DNA of 64,000 nucleotides from Albidovulum marisflavi (GTDB taxonomy: Bacteria > Pseudomonadota > Alphaproteobacteria > Rhodobacterales > Rhodobacteraceae): the NCBI RefSeq assembly GCF_025751435.1, contig NZ_JAOWKY010000001.1, positions 487,001 to 551,000 on the forward strand, given 5' to 3'. Below the pieces are notes generated by a model, which was not told the origin of the DNA, made no database searches, and worked only from the letters and a program-made list of their open reading frames with translations. A program made the translations under genes and the position numbers. Position 1 is the first letter of the stretch. Every line of letters begins with the position of its first letter. This document shows, in pieces, positions 26,501 through 34,263 of the stretch.

Positions 26501-26866
26501 GCTGTCGGTCAGGACCAGCCGGCAGCCCACGATCAGGCGGGGCAGGCGTGGGGCGGCTGGCCGGGCGATGTCCTGCGGCTGGCCGACCTCCTGGCGGGAG
26601 CAACTGTCGATGCGGTGCTGCGAGCGGATGCGCAGCGCCTCTTCGGCCTCGCGCCGCAACTCCTTCAGCGCGGACCAGGCCCGCACCACGCCGGCCAGGG
26701 AATTGCGGTCGGTGATGGCGATGGCGTCAAGTCCCAGTTCGGCGGCGCGCACGACCATCTCTTCGGGGTGGGAGGCGCCGGTCAGGAAGGTGAAGTTGGT
26801 GGTGACGCACAGCTCGGCATAGCCGGGCCGGTTGTGCGGGCGAAGGGCGGCGGTCCTGCGGGTCAT
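23504..26866 (-). CDS. dnaE2: Error-prone DNA polymerase DnaE2 (ImuC)
   Basis: 1120 residues, normal for DnaE2. It starts with a PHP domain (YAELCVTTNFTFLTGASHPEE, in part; AIAITDRNSLAG), followed by the C-family polymerase palm with PDIDVDFEHERREEI and GRGSAANSILCW, the helix-hairpin-helix and an OB domain (GLVITRQRPGTASGVIFLTLED, in part). The C-terminus QLFPSRDFH is typical. DnaE2 carries out mutagenic lesion bypass together with ImuA and ImuB as part of the SOS response. ATG 26866 overlaps the imuB stop as ATGA. The long open frame on the opposite strand (24401-26956) is a GC-rich shadow. Confidence 0.95.
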   Translation of the reverse strand: MTRRTAALRPHNRPGYAELCVTTNFTFLTGASHPEEMVVRAAELGLDAIAITDRNSLAGVVRAWSALKELRREAEEALRIRSQHRIDSCSRQEVGQPQDIARPAAPRLPRLIVGCRLVLTDSPVEWIALPTDRPAYHRLCRLLTLGKRRTEKGACLLNLPDLLEGCRGMILIALPPPDMAAGALSRVARPVQAMRRRYPDHVFLGAAPRYDGSDQAWFDACAALALRVSAPMVAVGDVLMHRAGRRQLADVLTCLREGCTIDQIGTRALPNAERRLKGAEDMARLYRNHLAAVRRTQEIAGRCSFDLGELSYEYPDEIADGETPQARLERLAAEGLARRCPAGIPDRYHALAEKELRLVRDLGFAAYFLTVHDIVSHARSIGILCQGRGSAANSILCWALGITDVSPDMISMVFERFVSKYRGEPPDIDVDFEHERREEIIQWIYRKYGRHRAGLCATVIHFRSRAAIREVGKVMGLSQDVTAGLAGQIWGMSNGGADPERIRELGLDPTDRRLAQTIRLIGEIIGFPRHLSQHVGGFVITRGRLDELCPIENAAMEDRTVIEWDKDDIDALGILKVDVLSLGMLTCIRKAFDLLRAHEKTELSIATIPQEDPDTYDMLCVADAVGVFQVESRAQMNFLPRMRPRTFYDLVIEVAIVRPGPIQGGMVQPYIRRRQGHETVSFPSKPLEGVLGKTLGVPLFQEQAMQIAVVAAGFTAEEADRLRRSLASFRRMGTIGTFRDKFIAGMLANGYTPEFAERCFSQIEGFADYGFPESHAAAFAMLTYVSSWLKRHHPAVFACALLNSQPMGFYAPAQIVRDAREHGIELRPVCANRSGWDNQLERRPDGALALRLGFRQIRGMREDDARWIVAARGNGFPDPESLWLRAGVSPAVLERLAEADAFSGMGLTRRDALWQVRAIRAPAPLPLFADPIDGEGLREPQVDLPAMHLGEEVVEDYVALRLSLRAHPMELLRSSLPGLTPHVELMTAPPRALSVCGLVITRQRPGTASGVIFLTLEDETGVSNVVVWPKVYERFRRAVMGGRLLRVSGRLERAGIVVHLIADRIEDLSHRLSDLGHPMDEAVGLTQPQADDAPRPPRHPPRARHPREQAKQLFPSRDFH

Positions 26867-28350
26867 GCGAATTCCCCCTGCACGAACCAGCCCGGCGCCT
26901 GCGGCGTGTGGAACAGCCAAAGCCGCCGGCCCTGCCGGGTCTGGACGTGCCAGTAGTCGCGCACGCCCGTGCGCCAGCCCTCGTCGTCAAGCCACCATTC
27001 CGGGGCGATGCGCTCGGGTCCGGTCGCCATGGCGGTCTCGAAGCTCATCCTTCGCCAGCGGAACTGTCCGGGCGGGCGGGGGCCGGTGCCCGCGATCGGC
27101 TCGGGCCGGAACAGGATCGGCGGGCGCGGGCGCAGCAGGGTCCAGGCGCCTTCGGGGCGGGACCAGGCGGCAGGCGCGACCAGGAAGCCGCGTTCGGGAA
27201 TATGGCTGTCGGCGGGCAGGAAGCGGCGGACGTTCTCCAGCCCGATGCGCGTGCCGATGCGGGTGATCAGGTCCTCCAGCCGGTCGCCGCCCGCCCCCTT
27301 CCGGCTGGGGACCGCGCCCAGCTGTTCGGGCGCAAGGGGTTCGATCACCGTCGCCTCAAGCCGCATCTGGTCGATGCCGAAGCCCGCGTCGGCCGCGCCG
27401 ACCCCGCGCTCGAACAGCGGCAGGATGCGGGCGGGGTCGCGCATGGCGCTGGCCAGCCGCAGTTCCACCTGCTGGCTCGCCTGATCGACCCGGCGCAGCG
27501 TGAGGCACAGGACGCGCGCACCGGCCGCGTTTTCCTTGAGCCGGGCGCAGAGCCGTTCGACCAGACGCCCTGCGCCCGCCATCACGTCGCCGACCAGCCC
27601 GATCGGTTCGGGCAGGGTCAGGCGGACGCCGTAATGGGGTGGCTCGGTTTCGGGGGTGATCTGTTCCGGCAGGGCGCCAAGCGCCTGGTCCAGCCGCATC
27701 AGGACGCCGGGGCCGAAGCGCCGGGTCACGGGCGCGCGCGGTGCGGCCGCCAGGTCGGCGATGGTGCGCAGCCCCAACCGCTCCAGCGCGGTGACCGTTT
27801 CGGCCTCAAGCCGCAGGGCCGCGACGGGCAGGCGGCCAAGCGCGTCCCTGTCCGCCCCCGCATGCACGGCTGTCCCGCCGAAATGGGCAAAGGCCCAGGC
27901 GGCCCCGCGCGTGGCCCCCAGCCCCAGCCGCACCGTCAGTCCCGCGCGGGTCAGCCGCGCGTGCATGTCGCCCAGCATCGCCGTCTCGCCGCCGAAAAGA
28001 TGGGCCGATCCGGTGATGTCCAGAACCAGCCCGTCCTCTGCCTCGAACCCCACCCAGGGGCAGTAGCGCGTGGCCCAGCGGCGCAGCATGGCCAGGAAGC
28101 GGGCGTCACGCGCGGGATGGGCCGGGGCGCTGTGCAGGTCGGGGCAGAAGGCACGGGCATCGGCGAAGGGCATCCCGCGGTGCAGGCCCATTTCCTCGGC
28201 CCTGGCGTTCAGGCAGTGAATCCGTTCGGTGTTGTTCCGGCGCAAGGTCAGCGCGAAGGGCGCCTCAATCGGGCGCAGGCGCAGAACCCGGTCGCTCGCC
28301 AGCCGGGGAAACCACATCGAGACGACGCGCCGCGTGATCCCATCGAACAT
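26863..28350 (-). CDS. imuB: ImuB, Y-family polymerase-like mutasome protein
   Basis: 495 residues related to Y-family DNA polymerases (MWFPRLASDRVLR at the N-terminus, LGLGATRGAAWAFAHF in the palm/thumb) but without an obvious set of catalytic acidic residues, as is known for ImuB. The C-terminal part ending DYWHVQTRQGRRLWLFHTP is characteristic. ImuB links DnaE2 to the beta clamp. The start at ATG 28350 overlaps the imuA end by 86 bases, and the stop overlaps the dnaE2 start by 4. A LexA-type box lies 14 bases before the start codon. A start at the later ATG (28317, MWFPRL) is possible. Confidence 0.92.
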   Translation of the reverse strand: MFDGITRRVVSMWFPRLASDRVLRLRPIEAPFALTLRRNNTERIHCLNARAEEMGLHRGMPFADARAFCPDLHSAPAHPARDARFLAMLRRWATRYCPWVGFEAEDGLVLDITGSAHLFGGETAMLGDMHARLTRAGLTVRLGLGATRGAAWAFAHFGGTAVHAGADRDALGRLPVAALRLEAETVTALERLGLRTIADLAAAPRAPVTRRFGPGVLMRLDQALGALPEQITPETEPPHYGVRLTLPEPIGLVGDVMAGAGRLVERLCARLKENAAGARVLCLTLRRVDQASQQVELRLASAMRDPARILPLFERGVGAADAGFGIDQMRLEATVIEPLAPEQLGAVPSRKGAGGDRLEDLITRIGTRIGLENVRRFLPADSHIPERGFLVAPAAWSRPEGAWTLLRPRPPILFRPEPIAGTGPRPPGQFRWRRMSFETAMATGPERIAPEWWLDDEGWRTGVRDYWHVQTRQGRRLWLFHTPQAPGWFVQGEFA

Positions 28351-28867
28351 CCCAGGTCCCCAATGTTCCCGATTTGTTCTTGATAAGCGCCCACCGCATG
28401 AGAGTCGAGTCCATCCGCCCGTCCCCGGCAAGCGGCGCGCAGTACCAGCGGGTTTCGGCCGCGTTGCTGCCCATGCCCTCCGGGATCAGGCAAAGCCCGG
28501 TGGTCTGGCCTGCCTTGGCCGCAAGCTGCAGGCGCCGCCCTTCGCGCAGGTCAAGCGCATTGGTAAGCTCGATCACCACCAGGAGAATCGCCCCGTCCTT
28601 CAGCGCCTCTTCGGCGACGGCCAGCGCATCCGTCTGGGTCGTGACCGAGGCCCAGAGCAGCCGGTGCGGGTCGAAGAACAGGCCAAGGCCCGTGGGGTTG
28701 AGCGTTTCGGACCGCCAGGCTTCGCGGATCCAGAGGATCTGCCCCGCGCCCTGCGCGCAGATCGCGGCGGCAAAGCCCATGGCGCCAGGTCCGCAGGCTT
28801 CGTGGACGCGGCCATTGCGCAGCGGCAGGGGAAGCAGCGGCAGGGGAGGACGTGGAGCAGAGGGCAT
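28265..28867 (-). CDS. imuA: ImuA, mutasome accessory protein
   Basis: 200 residues, RecA/SulA-like fold of the alphaproteobacterial ImuA type. Visible are GAMGFAAAICAQGAGQILWI (strand plus P-loop-like region lacking a full Walker A), a central region with LKDGAILLVVIELTNALDL and a C-terminal ETRWYCAPLAGDG...RWALIKNKSG segment. It acts with ImuB and DnaE2 in damage-induced mutagenesis. First gene of the imuA-imuB-dnaE2 operon, with a long overlap into imuB. The N-terminal 15 residues are leucine/proline rich and the start (ATG 28867) is not certain. Confidence 0.85.
   Translation of the reverse strand: MPSAPRPPLPLLPLPLRNGRVHEACGPGAMGFAAAICAQGAGQILWIREAWRSETLNPTGLGLFFDPHRLLWASVTTQTDALAVAEEALKDGAILLVVIELTNALDLREGRRLQLAAKAGQTTGLCLIPEGMGSNAAETRWYCAPLAGDGRMDSTLMRWALIKNKSGTLGTWDVRWDHAARRLDVVSPAGERPGSAPAPD
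28365..28379 (-). promoter_or_regulatory. LexA-type SOS box, GTTC-N7-GTTC, upstream of imuB
   Basis: The plus strand reads GTTCCCGATTTGTTC, a perfect direct repeat GTTC-N7-GTTC, the known LexA site in Alphaproteobacteria. It sits 14 bases before the imuB start, inside the 3' part of imuA. I found no such box in the 116 bases before imuA. By chance about two copies of this 8-base pattern are expected in 64 kb counting both strands, so position next to an SOS gene is the main support. Confidence 0.5.
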
Positions 28868-28983
28868 GGGCCCTGACTACACCAGGCGCGGGGCAAGATA
28901 AATCGCCATGTGCCGCACTCCCGCCCGGTGAAGGGGCGGGATCGCCGGCGTTCGGATTGCGAAGCGCCCGGCCGCCCGAATGC

Positions 28984-29214
28984 TCAGACGTAGAAGCGGT
29001 CCCGGAAGATCCGGCGCACTTCCCCTTCGCGGGTCAGGCCCTTTGCCGCAAGCTGTTCGTCGGTCATCGCGTTCACGCGGCGGATAGCCTCCATGCGTGG
29101 CCCGGCCTCGGCCATCGCGACAAGAAAAAGACCGATCGCCCTGAACGGCGCAGCGATGGTGCGAAGAAGGTTGGAAGGACGATGAGTGGCTGCGAGGCCG
29201 GCGGTGCGTTCCAT
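28984..29214 (-). CDS. DUF1127 small protein
   Basis: 76 residues with the DUF1127-like C-terminus (RRVNAMTDEQLAAKGLTREGEVRRIFRDRFYV, given in part), preceded by an amphipathic helical region LLRTIAAPFRAIGLFLVAM. Short DUF1127 proteins are arginine-rich, abundant in Rhodobacterales and implicated in RNA binding and stress or phosphate responses in related bacteria. ATG 29214 has AAGGAG at correct spacing, so the longer frame from 29301 is rejected. It stands alone between imuA and a LysR-type gene. Confidence 0.75.
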   Translation of the reverse strand: MERTAGLAATHRPSNLLRTIAAPFRAIGLFLVAMAEAGPRMEAIRRVNAMTDEQLAAKGLTREGEVRRIFRDRFYV

Positions 29215-29334
29215 TGGAAACTCCTTGTGTATCCACAGGTTGTTTCCTCCCTGAGATCCATGTTGGCCATCATGGCGTGGCAAGGCAAGCCCCCGGCGCA
29301 CAAACCTGTCTTGCGCCCAGCGAAACGGCGGGTG

Positions 29335-30219
29335 CTAGACCTCGGACAGGCGGCGCGCCTCTGACAGCAACGCCCGCAGCACCGGCGTGTGCGGCTCGCG
29401 ATAGGGTGCGACAAGTCCCACGGTGTGATCGCGCCGGGTGCCGGCAAGCGGAATCACGTGAAGCGGCTTGCCCGCCGCGAGGAAGGTCGCCATGTCATCG
29501 GGCAGGACCGTGATCCAACCGCCGTTCAGTACGTTGGCCACCAGAACGACCGTGGAATTCGATTCGATCCGCGCTTCGGGGGAAATCCCGGCCTCTTCGA
29601 AGTGGCGGTTGATGATGCGGCGGTTCTGCATGTCCGGCGTCAGAAGGCAAAGCCGCTGACCTTCCAGTTCCTCCCAGCCAACGCTGTCCCGGCCCGCGAA
29701 CGGCGAGGCGGCGTTGCAGACCACCATGTAACGCTCGTTGTAAAGCGGCTCGGTGCTGACCCGTCCGGTCGGCTCATTGTCGAGGTAGGAGATGCCCGCG
29801 TCGATATCCAGGTTTTCAAGCATCGACAGGATCTCGATCGAGGTGCGCGACAGGATCGTGAAACGCACGTTCGGGTGCTTTTCCCCGAAGCGGGTGGTCA
29901 ACTTCGCGGTCCATGTCAGCGCGGTCGGAATCGCGGCGATGCGCAGTTGTCCCGTCAGTCCGTCGCGGGAATGGCGCATCTCGTCGCGCAGCTGGCGGGC
30001 ATCGCCGACGATCTGGCGCGCCCAGATCAACGCGCGCTGACCCTCGGGCGTCAGGCCACCATAGCGGGACCCGCGGAATATGAGCTGCACGCCCAGTTGG
30101 TCCTCAAGCTGCCTGATCCCGGTCGAAAGCGTGGGCTGCGCGATGCCGAGGCTGGCCGCGGCGCGGCCGAAGTGGCCTTCCTTCGCAACGGCCAGAAACA
30201 TTTCCAGCTTGTCGATCAT
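29335..30219 (-). CDS. LysR-family transcriptional regulator
   Basis: 294 residues. The N-terminal winged helix-turn-helix (MFLAVAKEGHFGRAAASLGIAQPTLSTGIRQLEDQLG, in part) is followed by the periplasmic-binding-like effector domain (LTGQLRIAAIPTAL onward, about 90-294). The gene is divergent from the kdgal kinase/ABC transporter operon and its promoter region carries tandem 13-bp repeats. It may regulate that operon, though LysR proteins of this kind also sit near formate dehydrogenase genes in other genomes, which are not present here. The ribosome-binding site is weak. Confidence 0.9.
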   Translation of the reverse strand: MIDKLEMFLAVAKEGHFGRAAASLGIAQPTLSTGIRQLEDQLGVQLIFRGSRYGGLTPEGQRALIWARQIVGDARQLRDEMRHSRDGLTGQLRIAAIPTALTWTAKLTTRFGEKHPNVRFTILSRTSIEILSMLENLDIDAGISYLDNEPTGRVSTEPLYNERYMVVCNAASPFAGRDSVGWEELEGQRLCLLTPDMQNRRIINRHFEEAGISPEARIESNSTVVLVANVLNGGWITVLPDDMATFLAAGKPLHVIPLAGTRRDHTVGLVAPYREPHTPVLRALLSEARRLSEV

Positions 30220-30230
30220 TCCCGACGCTC

Positions 30231-30282
30231 CGTTTCCCCCGACCGTTTCCCCCGACCGTTTCGCCCGGCCGTTTTTCCGTCC
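30231..30282. repeat. Four tandem 13-bp repeats upstream of the LysR gene
   Basis: Two exact copies of CGTTTCCCCCGAC (30231-30243, 30244-30256) are followed by CGTTTCGCCCGGC (30257-30269) and CGTTTTTCCGTCC (30270-30282). The series starts 12 bases before the LysR ATG. It may be an array of regulator half-sites (13 bp is a little over one helical turn) or simple slippage. The first copies are exact, so slippage is recent or the sequence is constrained. Confidence 0.7.
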
Positions 30283-30539
30283 ATGGAGACGCCCGCGCGC
30301 CCTTTGGGGGCTTGCGGGGCGGATGTCTCGGACGGTTGGCGAAACGTATCAGCCGGAACTTCGGAAGGGCAAGATCGCGACGCCGTGCATTCTCCGGTTC
30401 GCCGGCAGCGGGGATGGCGGCCTTGGCAAACAAGTCACTGTGCCAGCTCGATTGCGGTCCTGCCCATGGACCTCGTGCCCCGTCGCGTGCTTGCATCCGC
30501 GCAGGATTATCAGGTCGGTGGCGATGGGGTGGCAAGGGG
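30283..30539. other. Gap between LysR repeats and dgoK-like gene
   Basis: Together with the repeats this is a 320-base intergenic stretch. It must hold the promoters for the LysR gene and the divergent kinase operon. I see no convincing reading frame, terminator or palindrome in this part. Confidence 0.5.
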
Positions 30540-31463
30540 ATGACGCAGACGGTTAGCAGCGCCATGGTGGACTGGATCGCGGTGGACTGGCAGGCCGACC
30601 GCATTGCCGCCGTTGCCTTGGGCGCCAAAGGCATCGTGGGCCGCCGCGAGACGCGCGAAGTTGCTTCGGCAGGTCCGCAATCCCATGAAGCAGCACTTCT
30701 TGCCCTGATCGGCGACTGGCTTCGGCCTGGCGGCACGACCCCTGTCCTGGCCTGCGGTGCGCTTGGCGCGCGCGACGGCTGGATCGAGACGCCCTTCCGC
30801 AAGGTGCCAGTGGCCCTGGACCCCGCGGCCGATCTGGTCGCTGCGCCCGCAAGCGACCCGCGCATTCAGGTGTGGGTCGTTCCAGGTCTGTCGCAGGAGC
30901 GCCCGGCCGAGGTCATGCGCGGCGAAGAGACCCGGATCGCCGGATTTCTGGCCGGCAACCCGGATTTCGACGGCGTCCTGTGCCTGGCGGGAATCACGAC
31001 CAAATGGGTCCATGTCTCGGCGCGCGAGGTGGTGAGCTTCCGCACCGCCATGACGGGCGAGCTTTTCGCCTGCCTTTCGAGCCATGCCGCGCTGCTTCGG
31101 GACCCCGAACGCGCGGGCCGTGACGACGGCGCATTCGCCGAGGCGGTGGGACAGACGCTGTCACGGCCGGAAAGGCTTGCATCCGAGCTTTTCTCGATCC
31201 GCGCGGAAGGGCTGCTGCGCGGCATTGCCCCCGCAACGGCGCGTGCGCGGTTGTCGGGCCTTCTGATCGGGGCCGAGCTTGCGGCGATGCGGCCCTACTG
31301 GCTGGGCCAGCAGGTCGCGGTCATCGGCACGGGCGATATCCTGGATGCCTACGTCCGGGGCCTTGCCGAAGTCGGAATCGTGGCCGAGACGGCGGACGGC
31401 GCGTCGATGGCGCTTGCCGGGCTGGCGGCGATCCGTGCCGGCATGAGGACCGGCACCGCCTGA
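30540..31463 (+). CDS. 2-dehydro-3-deoxygalactonokinase-like protein (DgoK family)
   Basis: 307 residues. The DgoK family is recognised from the N-terminal WIAVDWQADRIAAVAL, the hallmark VMRGEETRIAGFL (about residues 119-131; usual form RGEETQ), CLAGITTKWVHV and the C-terminal VAVIGTGDIL. DgoK phosphorylates 2-keto-3-deoxygalactonate in galactonate breakdown. The partner aldolase (DgoA) and dehydratase (DgoD) are not adjacent; instead a peptide-type ABC transporter follows after a 144-base gap. In WIAVDWQADR the position where kinases usually have G-T-S is Q-A-D, so substrate or activity may differ. Start uncertain: ATG 30540 (GGCAAGGGG just before) or ATG 30564. Confidence 0.78.
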   Translation: MTQTVSSAMVDWIAVDWQADRIAAVALGAKGIVGRRETREVASAGPQSHEAALLALIGDWLRPGGTTPVLACGALGARDGWIETPFRKVPVALDPAADLVAAPASDPRIQVWVVPGLSQERPAEVMRGEETRIAGFLAGNPDFDGVLCLAGITTKWVHVSAREVVSFRTAMTGELFACLSSHAALLRDPERAGRDDGAFAEAVGQTLSRPERLASELFSIRAEGLLRGIAPATARARLSGLLIGAELAAMRPYWLGQQVAVIGTGDILDAYVRGLAEVGIVAETADGASMALAGLAAIRAGMRTGTA

Positions 31464-31524
31464 TCAGACGACGGCGCGACCGCATCTTTCCGTCGCCGGG
31501 CCGTTATTGCCCTTGACTTGGAAT

Positions 31525-31540
31525 TTGACCGAGCGGTTAA
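31525..31540. promoter_or_regulatory. TetR-type operator-like palindrome before the ABC transporter operon
   Basis: TTGACC-GAGC-GGTTAA is an interrupted inverted repeat with one mismatch, flanked by AT-rich arms (AAT/TTT). TTGAC-like hexamers at 31513 and 31542 could serve as -35 elements around it. The site lies 68 bases before the binding-protein start. TTGACC-N4-GGTCAA-like sites are bound by some TetR-family repressors (for example RutR), but no such regulator gene is in the window. Confidence 0.4.
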
Positions 31541-31607
31541 TTTGACGGCGACGCCCGGCCAACGGGCGCGAAGCAAAAGACAAGAAATCAACAGCGGAGA
31601 GATAGGA

Positions 31608-33200
31608 ATGCTACACAGTCGCACTTTGCTGGCTGCCACGGTCGCGGTATTCGCGCTGCTGGGGGCGCCTGCGGTCAAGGCGGAAACGCCCGCCGACACC
31701 CTGATCCAGGCCTGGGCGATCGATGACATCATCTCGCTCGATCCCGCCGAGATATTCGAATTCACCGCGTCCGAGATCGCCGGCAACTCCTACGAGGGGC
31801 TGATCGGCTACGATCCGGCGGATGTGACGAACATCTACGGCAAAATCGCGGAAAGCTGGGAAGTCGCGCCTGACGGCATGTCGATCACCTTCAAGATCCG
31901 CGACGGTCGCACCTTTGCCAGCGGAAACCCGATCACGGCCGAGGACGTGGTGTTTTCGCTGACGCGGGCGGTCAAGCTCGACAAGTCGCCTGCCTTCATC
32001 CTGACCCAGTTCGGGCTGAACGCCGAAAACGTCGACGACATGGTGGTGCAGACCGGGCCGGACACCGTCCAGTTCAAGATGGACAAGCCCTACGCGCCGA
32101 CGCTGGTGCTGTACTGCCTGACCGCGACCGTGGGCTTCGTCGTGGACAAGAAGCTTGTGATGGAGCACGAGCAGAACGGCGATTTCGGCTATGAATGGCT
32201 GAAGACCAACTACGCCGGTTCCGGCCCCTTCACGATCCGTGAATGGCGCGCGAACGAGGCCGTGGTGATGGAGCGCAACCCGAACTATTCGGGCGACCCG
32301 ACGCCGATGGCTCGCGTGATCTACCGTCACATCCCCGAAGGCGCGACCCAGCGGTTGCTGCTGGAGCAGGGCGACATCGACATCGCCCGCTCGCTGACCG
32401 CCGAGGAAATCGACGCCGTGCGCGCCAATCCCGACCTGAAGATCCAGGAAGGGCCCAAGGGCTCGATCTACTACCTGGGCCTGAACCAGAAGAACGAGAA
32501 CCTCGCCAAGCCCGAGGTCCGTCAGGCGATGAAGTACCTGGTCGACTATCAGGCGATCGCCGACACGATCATGAAGGGCAAGGTGATGGTGCACCAGGCG
32601 TTCCTGCCGCGCGGCTTCCTTGGCGCGCTTGAGGACACTCCCTTCTCGCTCGACGTGGCGAAGGCGAAGGAGCTTCTGGCCGAGGCGGGCCTTCCCGATG
32701 GGTTCTCGGTCACGATGGACACCCGCAACACGCCGGAGATCACCGGCATCGCGCAGGCGATCCAGCAGACGATGGCGCAGGCCGGGATCCAGATGGAGCT
32801 GATCCCGGGTGACGGCCAGCAGACGCTGACCAAGTACCGCGCGCGCAATCACGACATCTACATCGGCCGCTGGGGCCCGGACTACCAGGACCCGCACACC
32901 AACGCCGACACCTTCGCGCGCAACCCGGACAACTCGGACGACGCCGCCTCGAAGCCGCTGGCCTGGCGCAACGCCTGGGATATCCCCGACATGACGGCAA
33001 TGGCGGATGCCGCCGTGCTCGAGTCCGATCCGGCGAAGCGGGCCGAGATGTACCGGGAGATCCAGCGCGAGCATCAGCAGACTTCGCCCTTCGTGATCAT
33101 GTTCCAGGAGATCGAGGTCACCGCGTTGCGGTCGAACGTCGATGGCTTCATCGTCGGGCCGTCGTTCAACGACAACAACTACGCTCACGTGACGAAGTGA
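31608..33200 (+). CDS. Peptide/nickel-type ABC transporter substrate-binding protein (SBP family 5)
   Basis: 530 residues with a signal peptide (MLHSRTLLAATVAVFALLG, cleavage near VKAET) and family-5 features: SLDPAEIFEFTASEIAGNSYEGL, TFKIRDGRTFASGNPITAEDVVFSL and GRWGPDYQDPHTNADTF, each given in part. Such proteins carry di/oligopeptides, opines, glycosides or metal chelates. The ATG at 31608 has GGAGAGATAGGA upstream. First of five transporter genes in one operon with dgoK-like upstream, so a sugar-acid or glycoside ligand is possible; this is inference. Confidence 0.92.
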   Translation: MLHSRTLLAATVAVFALLGAPAVKAETPADTLIQAWAIDDIISLDPAEIFEFTASEIAGNSYEGLIGYDPADVTNIYGKIAESWEVAPDGMSITFKIRDGRTFASGNPITAEDVVFSLTRAVKLDKSPAFILTQFGLNAENVDDMVVQTGPDTVQFKMDKPYAPTLVLYCLTATVGFVVDKKLVMEHEQNGDFGYEWLKTNYAGSGPFTIREWRANEAVVMERNPNYSGDPTPMARVIYRHIPEGATQRLLLEQGDIDIARSLTAEEIDAVRANPDLKIQEGPKGSIYYLGLNQKNENLAKPEVRQAMKYLVDYQAIADTIMKGKVMVHQAFLPRGFLGALEDTPFSLDVAKAKELLAEAGLPDGFSVTMDTRNTPEITGIAQAIQQTMAQAGIQMELIPGDGQQTLTKYRARNHDIYIGRWGPDYQDPHTNADTFARNPDNSDDAASKPLAWRNAWDIPDMTAMADAAVLESDPAKRAEMYREIQREHQQTSPFVIMFQEIEVTALRSNVDGFIVGPSFNDNNYAHVTK

Positions 33201-33201
33201 C

Positions 33202-34263
33202 ATGAGCGATGACACCGACGGCGGAGGGCGCGGTGGCGCCCTCCCTCGTGTCCTGTGGAAGATTGCCCGCCTGCTGGCGACCGTCGCGCTGACCTTCCTT
33301 GGCCTGCTGGTCGTCACGTTTCTCATCGGAAGGGTGGTTCCGGTCGATCCGGTTCTGGCCGTCGTGGGGGACCGGGCGCCCAAGTCGGTATACGATCGGG
33401 TCTTCGTCGAACTGGGCCTGGACCGTCCGCTTTACGAGCAGTTCTGGATCTACCTCCAGAAGGTGTTGAGCGGCGATTTCGGGCAAAGCTTCCTGACCAA
33501 GCGCGCCATCACCGAGGATATTGCGCGCGTCTTTCCGGCCACGCTGGAACTGGCGACGGTCGCGATCCTGATCGGCACCGTGGCCGGGATCCCGATGGGG
33601 GTCTGGGCCGCCGTCCGGCAGGGGCGCCTTGCCGACCAGGTCGTGCGCGTGCTGGGCTTGGTGGGGTATTCCGCGCCGATCTTCTGGCTTGGGCTTCTTG
33701 GGCTTCTGGTGTTCTACGCAAGGCTCCACTGGGTCGCAGGACCCGGACGGGTCGACATCGCCTTTGAGTATTCCATCACGCCCCGGACCGGCCTTCTGCT
33801 GCTGGACAGCGCGATGCAGGGCGAATGGGCGGCCTTCCGCAACGTCTTTTCCCACATCATCCTGCCCGCCTCGCTTCTTGGTTATTTCTCGATGGCCTAC
33901 ATCAGCCGCATGACGCGCAGCTTCATGCTCAACGAACTGGCGCAGGAATATGTCACGACGGCGCGGGTCAAGGGGGTTCCCGAATGGCGCATCATCTGGG
34001 TCCATGCCCTGCGAAACGCGGCCGTTCCGCTGGTGACGGTGATCGCCCTGTCCTATGCGAGCCTGCTTGAAGGCTCGGTGCTGACCGAAACCGTCTTTGC
34101 CTGGCCCGGCCTCGGCCAGTATCTGACGAACTCGCTCCAGAACGCGGACATGAACGCGGTGCTGGGGTCGACGCTGCTGATCGGGGCAATCTTCGTGGGT
34201 CTGAACCTGCTGTCCGACCTGCTCTACACTCTTCTTGATCCCCGTGTGCGGAGGCAGGCATGA
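33202..34263 (+). CDS. ABC transporter permease, DppB type
   Basis: 353 residues with six hydrophobic helices and DppB-family motifs: LDRPLYEQFWIYLQKVLSGDFGQS (in part) before the second helix and the EAA loop TARVKGVPEWRIIWVHALRNAAVPLVT (in part). An unusual glycine-rich hydrophilic start (MSDDTDGGGRGG) precedes the first helix. It begins one base after the binding-protein stop and overlaps the next permease by four bases (ATGA). Confidence 0.93.
   Translation: MSDDTDGGGRGGALPRVLWKIARLLATVALTFLGLLVVTFLIGRVVPVDPVLAVVGDRAPKSVYDRVFVELGLDRPLYEQFWIYLQKVLSGDFGQSFLTKRAITEDIARVFPATLELATVAILIGTVAGIPMGVWAAVRQGRLADQVVRVLGLVGYSAPIFWLGLLGLLVFYARLHWVAGPGRVDIAFEYSITPRTGLLLLDSAMQGEWAAFRNVFSHIILPASLLGYFSMAYISRMTRSFMLNELAQEYVTTARVKGVPEWRIIWVHALRNAAVPLVTVIALSYASLLEGSVLTETVFAWPGLGQYLTNSLQNADMNAVLGSTLLIGAIFVGLNLLSDLLYTLLDPRVRRQA

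Noticed and set aside
24401-26956. 851-codon open frame opposite dnaE2
   Set aside because: It is a GC-rich antisense shadow: low-complexity composition (runs of H, R, Q, D), no recognisable domain, and it lies entirely over dnaE2, whose motifs are clear.
28941-28960. LexA box before imuA (GTTCGGATTGCGAAG)
   Set aside because: The second half is GAAG, not GTTC, so it does not fit the direct-repeat consensus.
30104-30539. Upstream extension of the dgoK-like frame to 30312 as coding
   Set aside because: The added 76 residues lack family similarity, and the region must contain divergent promoters; the DgoK fold begins at WIAVDW.
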